64,000 nucleotides of DNA from Erodium maritimum (Eukaryota > Streptophyta > Magnoliopsida > Geraniales > Geraniaceae). Under the pieces are notes generated by a model that did not search any database, was not told the DNA's origin, and saw only the letters and a list, made by a program, of their open reading frames with translations. How positions within the stretch are numbered: position 1 is the first letter of the stretch; the number at the start of each line of letters is the position of its first letter. The stretch covers positions 64,092,039 to 64,156,038 of the forward strand of contig OY997593.1 of the NCBI GenBank assembly GCA_963921825.1, read 5' to 3'. The translations under genes and the position numbers were made by a program. Positions 33,421 to 45,738 of the stretch are shown piece by piece.

Positions 33421-36400
33421 TGTCACGCCCCAAATCCGCATCTGATTAGACTTGAGACGTGACCTGATTTAATAATAGAAAATAATAAACAACTGATAGA
33501 TCTTTTAAATTTTTAAATAAACTCCATCAAATCCTCATAAATAAATAATCCGAAAACCTCAAATGTGAGTCAAAGCTCGACACAAAGTGCAAGATAAATA
33601 GTGTTTAGTACAAAAGACCAACACCACTCTAGAATAATCCCCAAGACATCCAGAAGCTCCCGAGCCTCGAACTTCCTAGACATCAGGTACGCTTGTAAAA
33701 ACAGTAAGAAAACTATAGGGGTGAGCTTACGCTCAGTAGGGAAAATCGTAAACAATTTAACCTTTAGTTTATTCATAAAACTGCCTTATCATGACAACGC
33801 GAATAACAATTTAAATACTAATAAACAATGAAAATGCTAATAATCAGAATAAATAAGAATAGTACCGCATTCTCAAAGATAACAGTGACTTAAAAGATTC
33901 CGTGAAAAGTACTATAAATATCTCATGACTACTAAAGTGGGAGCAAGTAATATCATACCAACCACTTGCTTTCTCAAGCCTCCGATCCACGGATAGATTC
34001 TGGTGTCACATCGGTTCCCATACTCCGATCCACCAGAGTATCCATATCATATCAGATTTTCCCTCGGTCCAGAGGAGACACATACGTCGGGACACCGGAA
34101 ACAATCCCAGAGGGACGCTTATCGTCGGGATTCTCGGAAATGTCTTCAAAGGCCATAAGTCATAGGGAACTAAGGTAGTGCTCCCGCAGGACGCATACGC
34201 TTGGGTGAAACCACAAGTAACCATTTCCCCGTAGGGTAAACCATCCAATTGCCCCGCAGGGTCCACCTCCAATGCCCTCAGGCTCCGATAATCAATGCCC
34301 CACATGGTCCAATAATCAATGCACACAGGCTCCAATAATCAATGCCCCGCAGGGTCCAATAATCAATGCCCCGCAGGGTCCAATAATCAATGGCCCGCAG
34401 GGTCCAATATCCAATGCCCGCAGGCTCCAATAATCAATGCCCCGTAGGGTCCTCCGAACACCAACAACTATAACACCACCGGATTACCCCCCCCCCCCCG
34501 GTGTAAGTACCATACCAAACAACCCAACATCTTAAGAGCAAGAATAGGAGAATCACACTAACATAGCAACCAAAAAACACTTATCGAATCACACTTTCAC
34601 CACAACACACCAAGGACATCCACTTGGCCCTCTACACTTACCGTTATACTTACCTGTCACGATCCATCGGTCCATCGATCACCTGATCGTACCGTTTGGC
34701 ACAATCAGTCATACTCGATCATCCGTTCAAGCATTCAATCATTCAGCATTCAATCAATCAACCAATCATTTAAACATTCAATCAACCAATCAAGCATACA
34801 ATTTAACTAGTTTCTTTAGACTCTTAAATTAACCTGAACTAAGCAAACAAACATGTGAGGCAACCACATACAACTAATCCGAGGGCTCATCACGGCCTCT
34901 CTACCAGTAAAACAATTCCCAAGTATTGAAAGCGAGTTACACTAGTTATTCCCATCATATGCATGCATACTAGACACGTCCGGTTATTAGTAATTGAAAG
35001 ACGATTATTCTAGTTATTCGCATCCTATATACAATTCTAGGACCTTTCCGATTTTATTAACCTAATAGGCATAATAGTTAAGAAATACTCGAGTAGTTAG
35101 GACTTTCCCTACCTTGTGGTCTTCCTCTAAGAAACTCTGTTGTAAAAACGGTTAACCTCTCCTCCGTTCTTCACACGGGTTCCAGAGTGGTCTACGTCTC
35201 TCTAGCTCGTGTCCAAGGCCCTCCCTCCTTCCGAGCTCGGTCTCACGGTCTTGGACCACAACAATACCAAAATTAGTAACCCAACGGAGTGTTCCTCAAC
35301 CAAAAAATACAGAACAATCCTCAAGCAATGGAAACAAGGTCAAAGAAGTGATCTAGAAATCAAAATGGGCTAAAAGGAAGGGTTTTTGGATCTGGAGGTC
35401 TGATCCGGAAGGTGGCCCTGACCGTAGCACAGGACCTGCCAGAACCTGGCACGGACCGTGTCACAGACCGGCCCGGTAACCAGCACGGACCGTGCGACGC
35501 ATCGGCCTGGAGTCTGACACGGACCATGCGAGGTATCGTGCCGGACTCACACCCGTCCGCGCCGCACACCGTGCCGGTACCTGGCCCGTTCCGTGCGGCC
35601 TGCCGTGCCGGCACATGGCCCGGTCCAGGTCACACTCCGTGCCAAACCTGACCAGAGTCTTCCCCCTTCTTCCCCAGCTCGGATTTCACGAAAATCACTC
35701 CACAAACTCCAATTTCAGCTCCATACAACTCCAAAATAAACATCAAAAACCTCCAATCATCAACACCCTCAATGGGTTCATCAAAGCTTCATCCAAAACA
35801 CAATCCAAACCACCTAGCTTCACTAAAACTTCACCAGCAACAATCAACATAGCTAGCTCTTCAACTTCAAGCCAAAAACACACAAAACCCAAAACTTGAA
35901 AGTGGATGAAATGGAGAGTTAAGAGCATCCATACCTCTAGGAAGGTGAGATGATGAAGATGGAAGGAAAATGGAGGATAAATGACCAAGAACAAGCTCCA
36001 AAATACTAGCTTTCCTCTCTTTCTTCTTCCTCAAGAAGTGAAGCTCTCTCTTCCTCTCTCCCTTGGTGAATTTCGGCTGCTACAATAAATAATGAGCTGA
36101 GTTGTGTGCTCAAGTTGCTTTAAATGACCTATTGTGTCAAATTACTTAAAGGCTCTTAAGGTCTTATCCCTTAAAAGGTAAGTTGGGAGGGTATAAGGGT
36201 CAATTGAAGCCCCTTTTTCATCCTCCAAGCCAAACATGCCAAGTGTCATGTGGGGTCACTTTCACTCAATTAATTTCCAGCCTTCCAAGATTTTATCGAA
36301 AAAAATAACCGATATAAAGTCCAAGTTTGACCGAAATTTGACCTAACCAATATTACAGTCAAACTGAAGTAAACGGCCAAATTAAGCTAACCGTGAGGAC

Positions 36401-36530
36401 GGCTAAGCTTTTTGGGCCCCGGAAAGGTCCCGAATAACTTCCTGAGTCATCGGTTGACTTTTCCGCCCGAAAGTCAAACTTGTCTAGAATTCACCGGTTC
36501 GACCGGGATCGACCGGGAGCAGTTCTTACA
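33421..36530 (-). repeat. Solo LTR (family L), 3110 bp, TSD ATTAG
   Basis: On the minus strand it begins TGTAAGAACTGC and ends GGGGCGTGACA. Perfect 5-bp duplications ATTAG flank it (33416-33420 and 36531-36535), so it is a complete LTR left after LTR-LTR recombination, not a truncated element. It contains the hairpin of the family (33722-33735), a minisatellite zone of about 22-24-bp units (about 34170-34460), a C13 run (34487-34499) and a GC-rich repeat zone (35400-35660). The lineage is probably Ty3/gypsy, by its termini only. Confidence 0.93.
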
Positions 36531-36535
36531 ATTAG

Positions 36536-37084
36536 CTTAAAGGAAAAAACAATAAACCAAAACTCAGTTTCAAAATAAGAATTAATAACAAAAAAAAAAC
36601 AAAGGAAGCATTGTGCCTCTTCAACCTCTCTCCATCTGATTTTTTTTTGTTTTGCAGGCCACACGTCACATAAGAGAGGCCGTGGGCAAGGCATGAACCC
36701 GCGAGGCACGAAGCAGACTTCTGCTTCGTGCTCCTACCCCTCTCTCACGAGGCACGGGTTCGTGCCCTGAGGTCCGCGCATCAAGCGCCCCGCATCGAGC
36801 GCACCCCGATCCCCATGCTTCGTGGTCTTGTCCCATCTCTTGTCCCTCTCGATGTGTATGCCCTTACAAACCCCCAGTAGAGAACGGGCGCTCCAAAATC
36901 CAATGTTTACTCTCTTGCATTAATGTCAATATTTTGTATACGTATAACTAGTATAAGTATAAAAATTGAAATTCATGTATAACTAAATGAAATTAAATAG
37001 TAGTAATTGCATGATATTTTTCTGGCCGTTGAGAAAATTAGAACACAATGTTTGTAAATAAAATCAAGATGAGATATCATCCGC
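36536..37084. other. Intergenic with a strong hairpin at 36706-36731
   Basis: The 12-bp arms GCACGAAGCAGA and TCTGCTTCGTGC are perfectly complementary around a 2-bp centre. Weaker complementarity (CATGAACCCGC against GGGTTCGTGCC) extends the stem. The rest is AT-rich and I see no gene. Confidence 0.6.
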
Positions 37085-37750
37085 ATGTTAGCTAGTTTTT
37101 TTTGCTGTGTTGGGGTTTTGATGCCTCCTCCTCGCGATCCGCTCAAGCCTAGTCGATCACTTTCCTCTCGGCGTCGTTCCAGCTCCTCTACTCGGCTTCC
37201 ATTCCGTTCTTCTCAACCTTTCAATTCCTCTCGACTCGGGCTGGGTAGGAATTTATCTCGGGGCGGCGATCTCCCTCGCCAATATCTCTCGACAATCACT
37301 CTACCCCTGGTGGTTGCACCCCATCCGCCTCTACACTCTCCGTGGTCTTCTGATCGATCATCTCCGCTTCTGAATCTGCAGATGACGTCTCTGAAGCCGT
37401 CTTCGCCTCTGTCGCCGTGTCTAAAGTCGTCTTTGAATTCGCCTCTGAAACCGCCTTTAAAGCCGCCGTCGTCGCGTCCATCTCCTTAGCCTCCACCACT
37501 GCACCCTCCTTGGCCGCTCTCTCGGTTCTGGTTCTGGCTAATCGAGGGGGCATTTTTATTTTTCTTGATTTCGTTTTTGCATAGTCAAAAACGAGCGAGC
37601 AGAGATTCAGAGACTGACAAACGGGCATCAAGGACTACCCCTGGGAGGGGTCCCTGGTCGATGCTTTACCTCCCACCACTACTGTTGAAGTCCTTGGTCA
37701 GTTTTCAGAGTAGGAATTCCAATACCACCTTCGCATTCCTCGTTAACTAT
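37085..37750 (+). mobile_element. Retroposon (ORF1-like) fragment related to 31883-32831
   Basis: It shares with 32400-32460 the block CTCCCACCACTAC and its surroundings (GGGAGGGGTCC, GATGCTTTxCCTCC). Frames of 111-134 codons are open on both strands but carry no catalytic motif. Its 3' end is not visible because the chromovirus inserted at 37756; the interrupted sequence should resume after 54200. Confidence 0.45.
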
Positions 37751-37755
37751 TATTG

Positions 37756-38047
37756 TGATGGGGATTCTTAGTCTAGCGGCGAATTTTAGGGTTTGGAAGG
37801 AATTGGGGATAGAGAAATGTAGAAGGAGGGAAAAGAGGAGAGAGTGAGGAAGGAGAGAGAGAGTAAGGACAACAATTTGGACTGTATTGCCCAGCCAAAG
37901 AGCATGCTCTGCTCTGGCGACATATATAATGAAGAAGACGATAAAACAGTGTTGGGCCCGTGGGTAAGGCCTACATTCAGCCCACTTAAATTGAAAAGCA
38001 TAATGAAAAAGCCCATGTAAGGGTCTACAACTACTCAGCCCATATCA
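37756..38047 (-). repeat. 3' LTR of the chromovirus
   Basis: 292 bp, TGATG at one edge and TATCA at the other on this strand. It aligns throughout with 53885-54195 except for a shorter GA-repeat. It includes a TATATA element (about 37922) on the promoter side. Confidence 0.93.
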
Positions 38048-38059
38048 TCACCACGTCCT

Positions 38060-40271
38060 CTAAAATTGTTCGTGTCCTCACGAACAGAATTCAAACGCAT
38101 GAAACTTGGTCTGCACGTCAAAAAGAAAGTCCCAAGTCGCGTCCTCCGGAAAGGAATCGCTCAATTGCACAAGAACCTGAGTGACTGCCTTGTTTCCTCT
38201 CCCGCGATACTACGATCCAGGACTGCTACAGGTGTTTTGGCAAAAGACCCATCGGCCATTGATTCCGGCAAGGAGGTGTGAGCTACATGTGTGCCAATAT
38301 GCTTCTTCAAGAGTGACACGTGAAATGTTGGATGAATCTTGGACGTTGCTGGCAACCCGAGTCGATATGCCACCTTACCAATTCGAGCCACGATTGGGAA
38401 TAGGCCATAAAACTTCGGACTAAGCTTCTGGTTCGAGCGCATAGCCAAGGATGACTTCCTGTATGGATGGAGTTTGACATAAACCAAATTGCCAACTTCA
38501 AATGATCGGTCAGAACGATGGTGATTGGCTTAAGATCGCATATGATCATGTGCCCTGAAGAGATGAAATTTTAGGAGCTTCAGAGCCTCCTCTCTAGCTG
38601 CCAAGCTACGATCAACAATGGCCACTTCCGACGATCCAGTGATGTATGGAAACAGGGTTGGAGGGTCCTGACCATATAAAGCCTTGTATGGGGAAGTTTG
38701 AATTGAGGAATGGAAGGTAGAGTTATACCACCACTCGGCCAAGGGCAACCATTTAACCCAATCTCTCTATGAATCACCACACATACAACGCAGATAAGTT
38801 TCCAGACAGCGATTGACAACCTCAGATTGCCCATCCGTCTGAGGATGATATGCTGTAGAGATATTCTATTTGATGTGCTGCAGCTGACACAACTCCTTCC
38901 AGAATGCGCTGATGAATACCTTGTCACGATTGCTGACAATGGTCTGAGGCATGCCATGGAGTTTGAAGACATTGTCTAAGAAGGCTTGAGCGACAGAGAT
39001 GACTGTGTATGGATGTTTAAGAGGCAGAAAATGTGCAGACTTGGTCAATCGATCAACAATCACAAAAATTACCTCAAAACCGTGGGATTTAGGCCATCCC
39101 TCGACGAAATCCGTTGAGATGTCCACCCGGGGTTTGGTAGGAATGGGAAGAGCTTGAATCATGCCCGGGGAAGCATTCAAATCTGGTTTGCTCCGCTGAC
39201 AAATAACACAGGCCGCCACAAAGTTCTTAACCTCAGGCTTTAATCTCCTCCAATACAGGTAAGTGGCAATGCGTTTATAGGTAGCATGAGCCCCCGAGTG
39301 TCCCCTCACTGCAGAGCTATGAAAATCGTCGATAATGTTGCGCCTTAGCTCCAAATCAGAGCCCACTACTATCTTACCCTTTTGAAACAAATGCCCATTC
39401 TGCAGCAGATAGTGGCCTTGGACGTGAGTTGGATGAGCCTTCAGAGACTCAATCAAGGAGCTCAATTTTGGGTCTACTGACCATGAATCAATGATCCTCC
39501 TCATCATTGCAGAAGGGGGTGAAGAGATAGCCAAGGCTGAACAATCATGTGGCTGGGGCGATAAAGAATCAACAACAACATTTAAATTACCACTTCTATA
39601 TTGCACCTCAAAGTCGTATCCCATCATTTTAATTACCCAATTCATCTGGGCTGGAGTGGATGTTCTCTGATCCAAGAGAAATCGCAGGCTATGATGGTCG
39701 GTCTTGATCACAAAATGGCGACCGAGAAGGTAAGAGTGCCAACGTTTAACTGCAAGTAAGATAGCCATCATTTCCTTGTCATAAACAGAGAGGGTTTGGT
39801 GCCTCGGCCCTAAGGCTTTACTGAAAAAACGCCACATGCCTGTTTTGCTGAGATATAACTGCCTCGACGCCATAACTTGACGCGTCTGCCTCCACCACAA
39901 ATGGAATAGAGAAGTCCGGAAGAGCCAATACTGGGGCAAACGAGATGACATCCTTGAGATGCTGAAAAGGAAATGAAGCCTCAGTCCCCCATTCAAATGA
40001 GTCCTTTTTCAAAAGATTTGTCAAAGGGCGAGCAATTATGCCATAATTTTGGATGAATTTCCTGTAATAACCAGTAAGTCCCAAGTAGCCTCGCATCTGC
40101 TTCAGTGTTGTTGGAAATGGCCACTGCAAGACACAATCGACTTTATTGGCGTCCATTGCTACCCCATTCTCAGATATCACATGGCCAAGATATTCAATAT
40201 CTCTTCGAGCAAAAACACACTTGGAGCGTTTGAGAAAAAGTTGATCTTCAGCCAAGATTTGAAAAATCAAC
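38060..40271 (-). pseudogene. Chromovirus RT end, RNase H, integrase and chromodomain-like tail
   Basis: The RT connection (40271-39980) reads [17 protein letters not shown] and [19 protein letters not shown] text. RNase H follows with YDKEMMAILLAVKRW and TDHHSLRFLLDQR. The integrase HHCC module includes HSGAHATYKRI and CVICQRSK. In the core the first Asp is present (STDFVEGWP) but the second is Asn (VSNRDKVF, codon AAT). The C-terminal part to 38160 has HPTFHVSLLKKHIG and then a frameshifted chromodomain-like stretch. Stops occur at about 38765 and 38870. The block starts where the Athila-like element interrupted RT. Confidence 0.9.
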
Positions 40272-42137
40272 TGATGCGGGTGCATTTTAACACATAAAAG
40301 GGCCACAATATATCGAGTTTACAGGCTTTTGGTCCCGGTTTTCTACCATATATTTAGATTTAGTATAAATAATTGTTTTCCCTGGTGTGTTCAGTGTTTC
40401 GATGGATTTCTGGCGTATTTTGGGTGTTTTGTGCTTGTGGACCGTTAAGAGGGTCGATTTTGGTCGCTTCGAAATATACTCATGACTGGTCTTGTTTTGT
40501 AGGTCTTGAAAAAAGGAATTTTTTGGCGCAAGAACGAGATCAATCGGAGCTCAAACGAAGCCGGAGCGAGCGAAATAACGAAAAAGAACAAAATTGGAGA
40601 TTGGGCCAGTTGGCTGACACCTGTCCCGCCGCCACCTCGCCTCCGCATGACACGTGGCGCGCCGCAGCCGCCATTTGCCATCATCCCGACGCGTGGCGAG
40701 CCGAGACGCCGACAGCTGTCCGCCTCCAGCCGCCACTCCTCTTGCTCGCGCCACCTGTCCACCCCAGCCGCCTCTCCTCCTCCTCGCGACACGCGTCCCA
40801 GCTCAGCTCCCCTCTCTCTGCCTGCCACCTGTCCCACTCAAGCCAACCCTACTACCATTTTTTGAGGAGCGCCGCAGCCAGGAAAAAGGAATTTTTTTTT
40901 CAGCTTCTTCATTTTTTTGGCGACACAGAACCGGAAAGGGGGAGCACGAGAGGGAGCCAAACCAGAGAAGCTTTAGAGCATTGATTTTTATTTTTTTTTC
41001 TTTTTCTTCCTACACACAACCAAAGATATATACACTCTTGATAATTAATTTTAAAGGAGATTTTTATAGAGAGTTGTTTATTTTCTGATTTTTTTGGAGA
41101 GATTTTGGGGAACACAAAGGGAAGCTTCATTGATTGGAGAAGGATTTGAGCCAAGGGTGTCATTGTTCTTGGAGAAAATTCATCTTTAGGAGAGTCTCTT
41201 GGTGCTTCTACTCTTGGATTTGTTGCCAACACAAGAAGATCAAAGCTAGGGTTTGGAGGAAGGGGAAGAGCAGCCATTTTGTCAATTAATTGTGGTGATT
41301 GTATCTAAACTTTCTCTCTAATTCTCATTATGAAATCATTTACTTGTTGGTTCATCTCTATGTCATTGATTATCATGAACAACTAAACCCCCAAATTTCT
41401 AGGGTTTTGGGTGATTAGAGTAGTGATTTCCATGTTTTGAATGCTTTAAATTGTTGTGATTGTTGAATTGTTTTAGTGTTTATGATCGATTTGTGCTTAA
41501 CGCTCTATCTCCCGGGTAGGCTTGATAATTGTTTCGAATTAGAATTTAACGCTTGAAAAAGGAGAATTCTAATTAGTCTAAAGTCGATCGTAAATTGGAT
41601 TTAAACTCTAGCTAGAACTAGCGGGGTTAATACAATTGCAATAGCTATAGGCTTGGTTGGTCGAAAGTTAGAAGTTGTCATAGAGCTAAACGCTTTGGGT
41701 CTTCCTACATCGTGATTCGAAAGAACTCGGTGGTTAGATTCCATTAGGGTCCGAATCGTTCGAAAGAAGTTAGGACTAGAGTTGAGATGACTCGTTGCCT
41801 CTAAATCAAGTCTTCATCACAACAATCGAGTATTTTTGACTTTATGGAATGAACTCTATGAACCCGATATCCTAGAAATTTCATCATTTGATTCAAGAAG
41901 TTAAGAATTCTCGGTTTCGTGCTACGAGTGCTCTACTTGATTTGCATTACTTGTTAGTTTATTTTATAAGCATAAAAACCAACTTTTTATAGAAATAGCT
42001 TAGCTACAAGCTTTGAATAGTAAGTGTTTGTTTATTGCTCCTTTGGGCTCGATATTCCGGACTTCAAATCCGATTACTACTTGACGGCCGGTGCACTTGC
42101 CGTGCTCAAGTTTGCGTTTAAAACCCGCAGGGCGTCA
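40272..42137 (+). repeat. 5' LTR of the Athila-like element
   Basis: 1866 bp. The ends are imperfect inverted copies (TGATGC at the start, GCGTCA at the end), which supports the boundaries. The block at 40467-40577 resembles the inner arm of the foldback MULE at 26361-26461. ORFs of up to 203 codons at 40373-41088 lie wholly in the LTR and do not resemble proteins. Confidence 0.88.
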
Positions 42138-42144
42138 AGTTTTA

Positions 42145-42162
42145 TGGCGCCGTTGCCGGGGA
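42145..42162 (+). promoter_or_regulatory. tRNA-Asp primer-binding site
   Basis: TGGCGCCGTTGCCGGGGA matches the plant tRNA-Asp 3' end complement over 18 bases, the usual primer site for Athila/Tat elements. It lies seven bases after the LTR end. Confidence 0.9.
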
Positions 42163-42278
42163 GCAATTAGGAAACCCTTGCTATATAGTTTGTGCTACGA
42201 CTATTTCATTTACTTATTTGTCTTTTAAATTTGCTTTCTCGGTTCTAATCTCATCTTGTGTTTGGATTTGAAGGTTTT

Positions 42279-45200
42279 ATGCTCACAAGATCCAAATCTT
42301 CTTCAAGTGAACTGCTTAGTGACAAAGAGTTAAGAGAAGCTGAGTTTAGATTCAAAGCATCAAGGTAAGCTGCTAAGGAAGCTAAAGAATTGCATAATAT
42401 GGAAGACCCAGGGGGATTTGGTGAAGATGGGCGGATTGCAAATGTAGGTCAACATGCTAATCAGCAAGAAAGACCACGAAGACTTTTGTGTGAGTTCGGT
42501 GCACCACAAACCAACAGATTACATTCGAGCATTCAGGCACCAGCGATCACAGCTCACCAGTTTGAGATTAAGACTTCAGTGATCTTACTACTTCAACAAT
42601 CTTCATTTAGCGGGAACACCTCTACATGTCCAGACCCGTCATTACACCTGACCAAATTTCTTGAAATATGTTCCACCTTCAGGTACAATGGTGTGTCTGA
42701 TGATGCTGTCAGATTAAGATTATTCTCGTTCTCCCTATCAGGTGAAGCTTATGAATGGTTTCGCAATTTGCCTTATCATGCGATAAGAACTTGGGAGGAT
42801 TTGGCTCAAAAATTTCTAACTAGATTCTTCTCACCAAGGAAGACTCAAGAGTTGAGATCCCAGATTCAAAACTTCAGACAGGCAAATATGGAGTCATTAG
42901 CTGAAGCTTGGGAGCGATTTCAAGGGATGATAAGGAGGTGCCCTCACTGTGGGTTAGAGTTGTGGTTGTAGATGCAGATCTTTTATATGGGTTTGAGACC
43001 GGCAAGTCAATCGGAGTTGAACCCATCATCAGGTGGTTCCTTCAAAAACCACACCCCAGAAGAGTGCCTAGAGATTTTAGAAATGATTATGTCCAATAAT
43101 AATTGGCACTCTGAGAGAGGACCTACTGGTGTAGTCAATTCAGTCTCATCCTCAGCAGACATGAACCAAGTTATGGAGATGTTGAGAGTGATGAGTGCAA
43201 AGATAGAGGGGTTACAGGTTCACTCCCAACAACCTGACCCTTTGGATTGCATTGAGGAGATGCGACATCCAGCTCATGAAAGTGCTCATTATGTGAGCAA
43301 CAACAATCAAGGAAGAAGATATGATCCTTACTCTAGCACCTACAACCCTGGTTGGAAAGATCATCCAAGTTTGAGATGGGGAGGAGATCAAGGTCAAAGG
43401 AATCAGAATTTAGCACCTCCTGGATTCCATCAAAGGCCTCAGAACCAGGGCCAGCAACAAAGAGATCCTCAACCTCAGCAGAGCCAACAACCTCAAGAAC
43501 CTTCACCTATGGATCTCATATTGAGACTGATGCAAAGACAGGATGCAGAGGCAAGAAAACAGGAGGAGAAAGACAGGCAGATGATGAAAAGACAAGAAGA
43601 GTCAGAATCTGCTATGAAGGCAATGCAAGCCCATATAAGACAGTTAACCTCCGCTCTACACTCGAGAGCTCCAGGATCATTACCTAGTGACACAGAAGTA
43701 AATCCTAGAGAAAATGTAAATGCAGTAACTACTAGGAGTGGAAAAGGTGTAGAAGTGAGATATGAGGGATTGGATGAAGAGCCTCCAGAAGAAGTTTCTA
43801 TTGAGCATATTCAAGAGGAAGAGCAAGAGGGCACATCAGAAGTAAGAGGAAGAGAGCACGCCATAGGTAAGAAGGTAAGGGAGTCCGTGGTTGATTCAGA
43901 AACCCGGACTTCACCTCTCCCTTTCCCTTCTGTTGCCAAGAAATCTAAACATGATGATCAATATGCTAAATTCTTGAATGTGTTTAAAAAACTTGAGATT
44001 AATATTCCTTTTCTAGATGCAATTAGGAGCATGCCTGTCTATGCCAAATTTCTGAAAGATATTATATCTAACAAAAGGAAGATGAATGTGAATGATAGGG
44101 TGAATTTAAGTGAAGAGTGTTCTGCTTTCTTACAAAATAAATTACCCCCTAAATTGAAAGACCCAGGTAGCTTTACAATACCCTGTGAGATGGGGACCCT
44201 TTCATTTGCAAAAGCCTTGTGTGATCTAGGAGCTAGCATAAAACTGATGCCTCTGAATGTATTTAGAAAGCTAGGATTGGGGGAAGAACCGAAACAGACC
44301 TCTATTTCTCTACAGCTAGCTGGTAGATCGATTAAATACCCTAGGGGGGTAGTAGAGGATATCCTAGTAAAGGTTGATAAATTTATCTTTCCTGCTGATT
44401 TTGTTGTATTGGACATGGAGGAAGATTATGAGATACCCCTAATCCTAGGTAGGCCGTTCTTGGCCACAGCAAGAGCTCTTATTGATGTAGAGCAAGGGAA
44501 ATTGACCATTCGCTACGGCAAAGAAGAAGTGGTGTTTGATGTCTTTAGATCGATAAAACAAGCTAGGAGTGATGATACATGTTTTAGAATTGAGGCTATT
44601 GATTGTGTAGTGCAGGAAATGTTTATTCCTGATGATCCTTTTCTTACATGCCTAGCTAGAGACATTGGTATCACTTGTGAACTTTCACAAGATGTTGTAG
44701 ACGAAGTGGTCAATTTATTGGAGGCGTGTCCTCCATGGAAGAGGGATAGACCCCACACTCGCCTCACTTTGGAGGCAAGTCAAGGGCCCAAGCTAAAGCC
44801 CTCTATTGAGCAAGCCCCTGAGCTAGAATTAAAACCCCTCCCTGAAAATTTGAAATACATGTTTTTGAATGAAGACAATACTCTACCTGTGATAATATCT
44901 TCTGAGTTGTCTTGTCTTCAGGAGGGAAAGCTAATGAGGGTTCTTAAGGATCATAAAAGGGCCTTTGGATGGACCATAGCTGACATCAAGGGAATTAACC
45001 CATCAGTGTGCATGCACAAAATTCTCATGGAGGAGAATCAAAGGCCAAGTGTGCAGCCACAAAGGAGGCTAAATCCATTGATGCAAGAGGTAGTAAAGAA
45101 AGAGATTGTAAAGCTTTTAGATGCAGGTATTATGTACCCTATCTCTGATAGTGCTTGGGTAAGTCCAATCCAATGTGTACCTAAGAAAGGGGGAATGACT

Positions 45201-45731
45201 GTAGTGACCAATGAAAAGAATGAGTTAATTCCTACTAGAACGGTCACAGGGTGGAGAGTATGCATTGACTATAGGAAGTTGAATGATGCCACCCGTAAAG
45301 ACCATTTCCCATTACCCTTTATTGATCAAATGTTAGAGAAATTAGCTGGTCATGAATACTATTGCTTTCTAGATGGATATAGTGGGTACAACCAAATAGC
45401 TATAGCTCTTGAGGATCAAGAGAAAACTACTCTGACTTGCCCTTATGGAACATTTGCATATAGGAGAATGCCTTTTGGTTTATGTAATGCACCTGCTACT
45501 TTTCAAAGATGCATGACAACTATATTTCATGATATGATTAGTGATTACCTAGAAGTGTTCATGGATGATTTTTATATGTTTGGTTCTTCATTTGATGAGT
45601 GTTTGAATAATCTGCATAAAGTATTGACTAGATGCGAAGAAGCAAACTTGGTGTTAAATTGGGAAAAATGTCATCTTATGGTTCAACAGGGTATTGTTCT
45701 AGGTCATAAAATCTCCAAAAAAAGGGATTGA
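42279..45731 (+). pseudogene. Athila-like gag, protease and RT, with stops
   Basis: A likely original start at 42279 (MLTRSKSSSSELL) is cut by TAA at 42366-42368. The frame continues from 42390 through the gag domain (FLEICSTFRYNGVSDDAVRLR, about 42650-42720, and YEWFRNLPY) to an in-frame TAG at 42969-42971, then stays open to 45731. It includes a Gln-rich linker, a protease with CDLGASIKLMPL (D-L-G-A active site, about 44220-44250) and RT with VCIDYRKLNDATRK and the catalytic FMDD (about 45560). The frame ends in an A7 run at about 45717-45723 by a one-base shift. The product is a broken polyprotein. Confidence 0.92.
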
Positions 45732-45738
45732 AGTAGAT

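Noticed and set aside
35360..35899. Overlapping ORFs of 79-135 codons
   Set aside because: They come from the GC-rich repeat zone of the solo LTR and its AT-rich continuation; no protein family fits.
40373..41088. ORFs up to 203 codons on both strands
   Set aside because: They lie in the Athila-like 5' LTR, overlap in many frames and have no domain; the matching part of the 3' LTR has the same artefacts.
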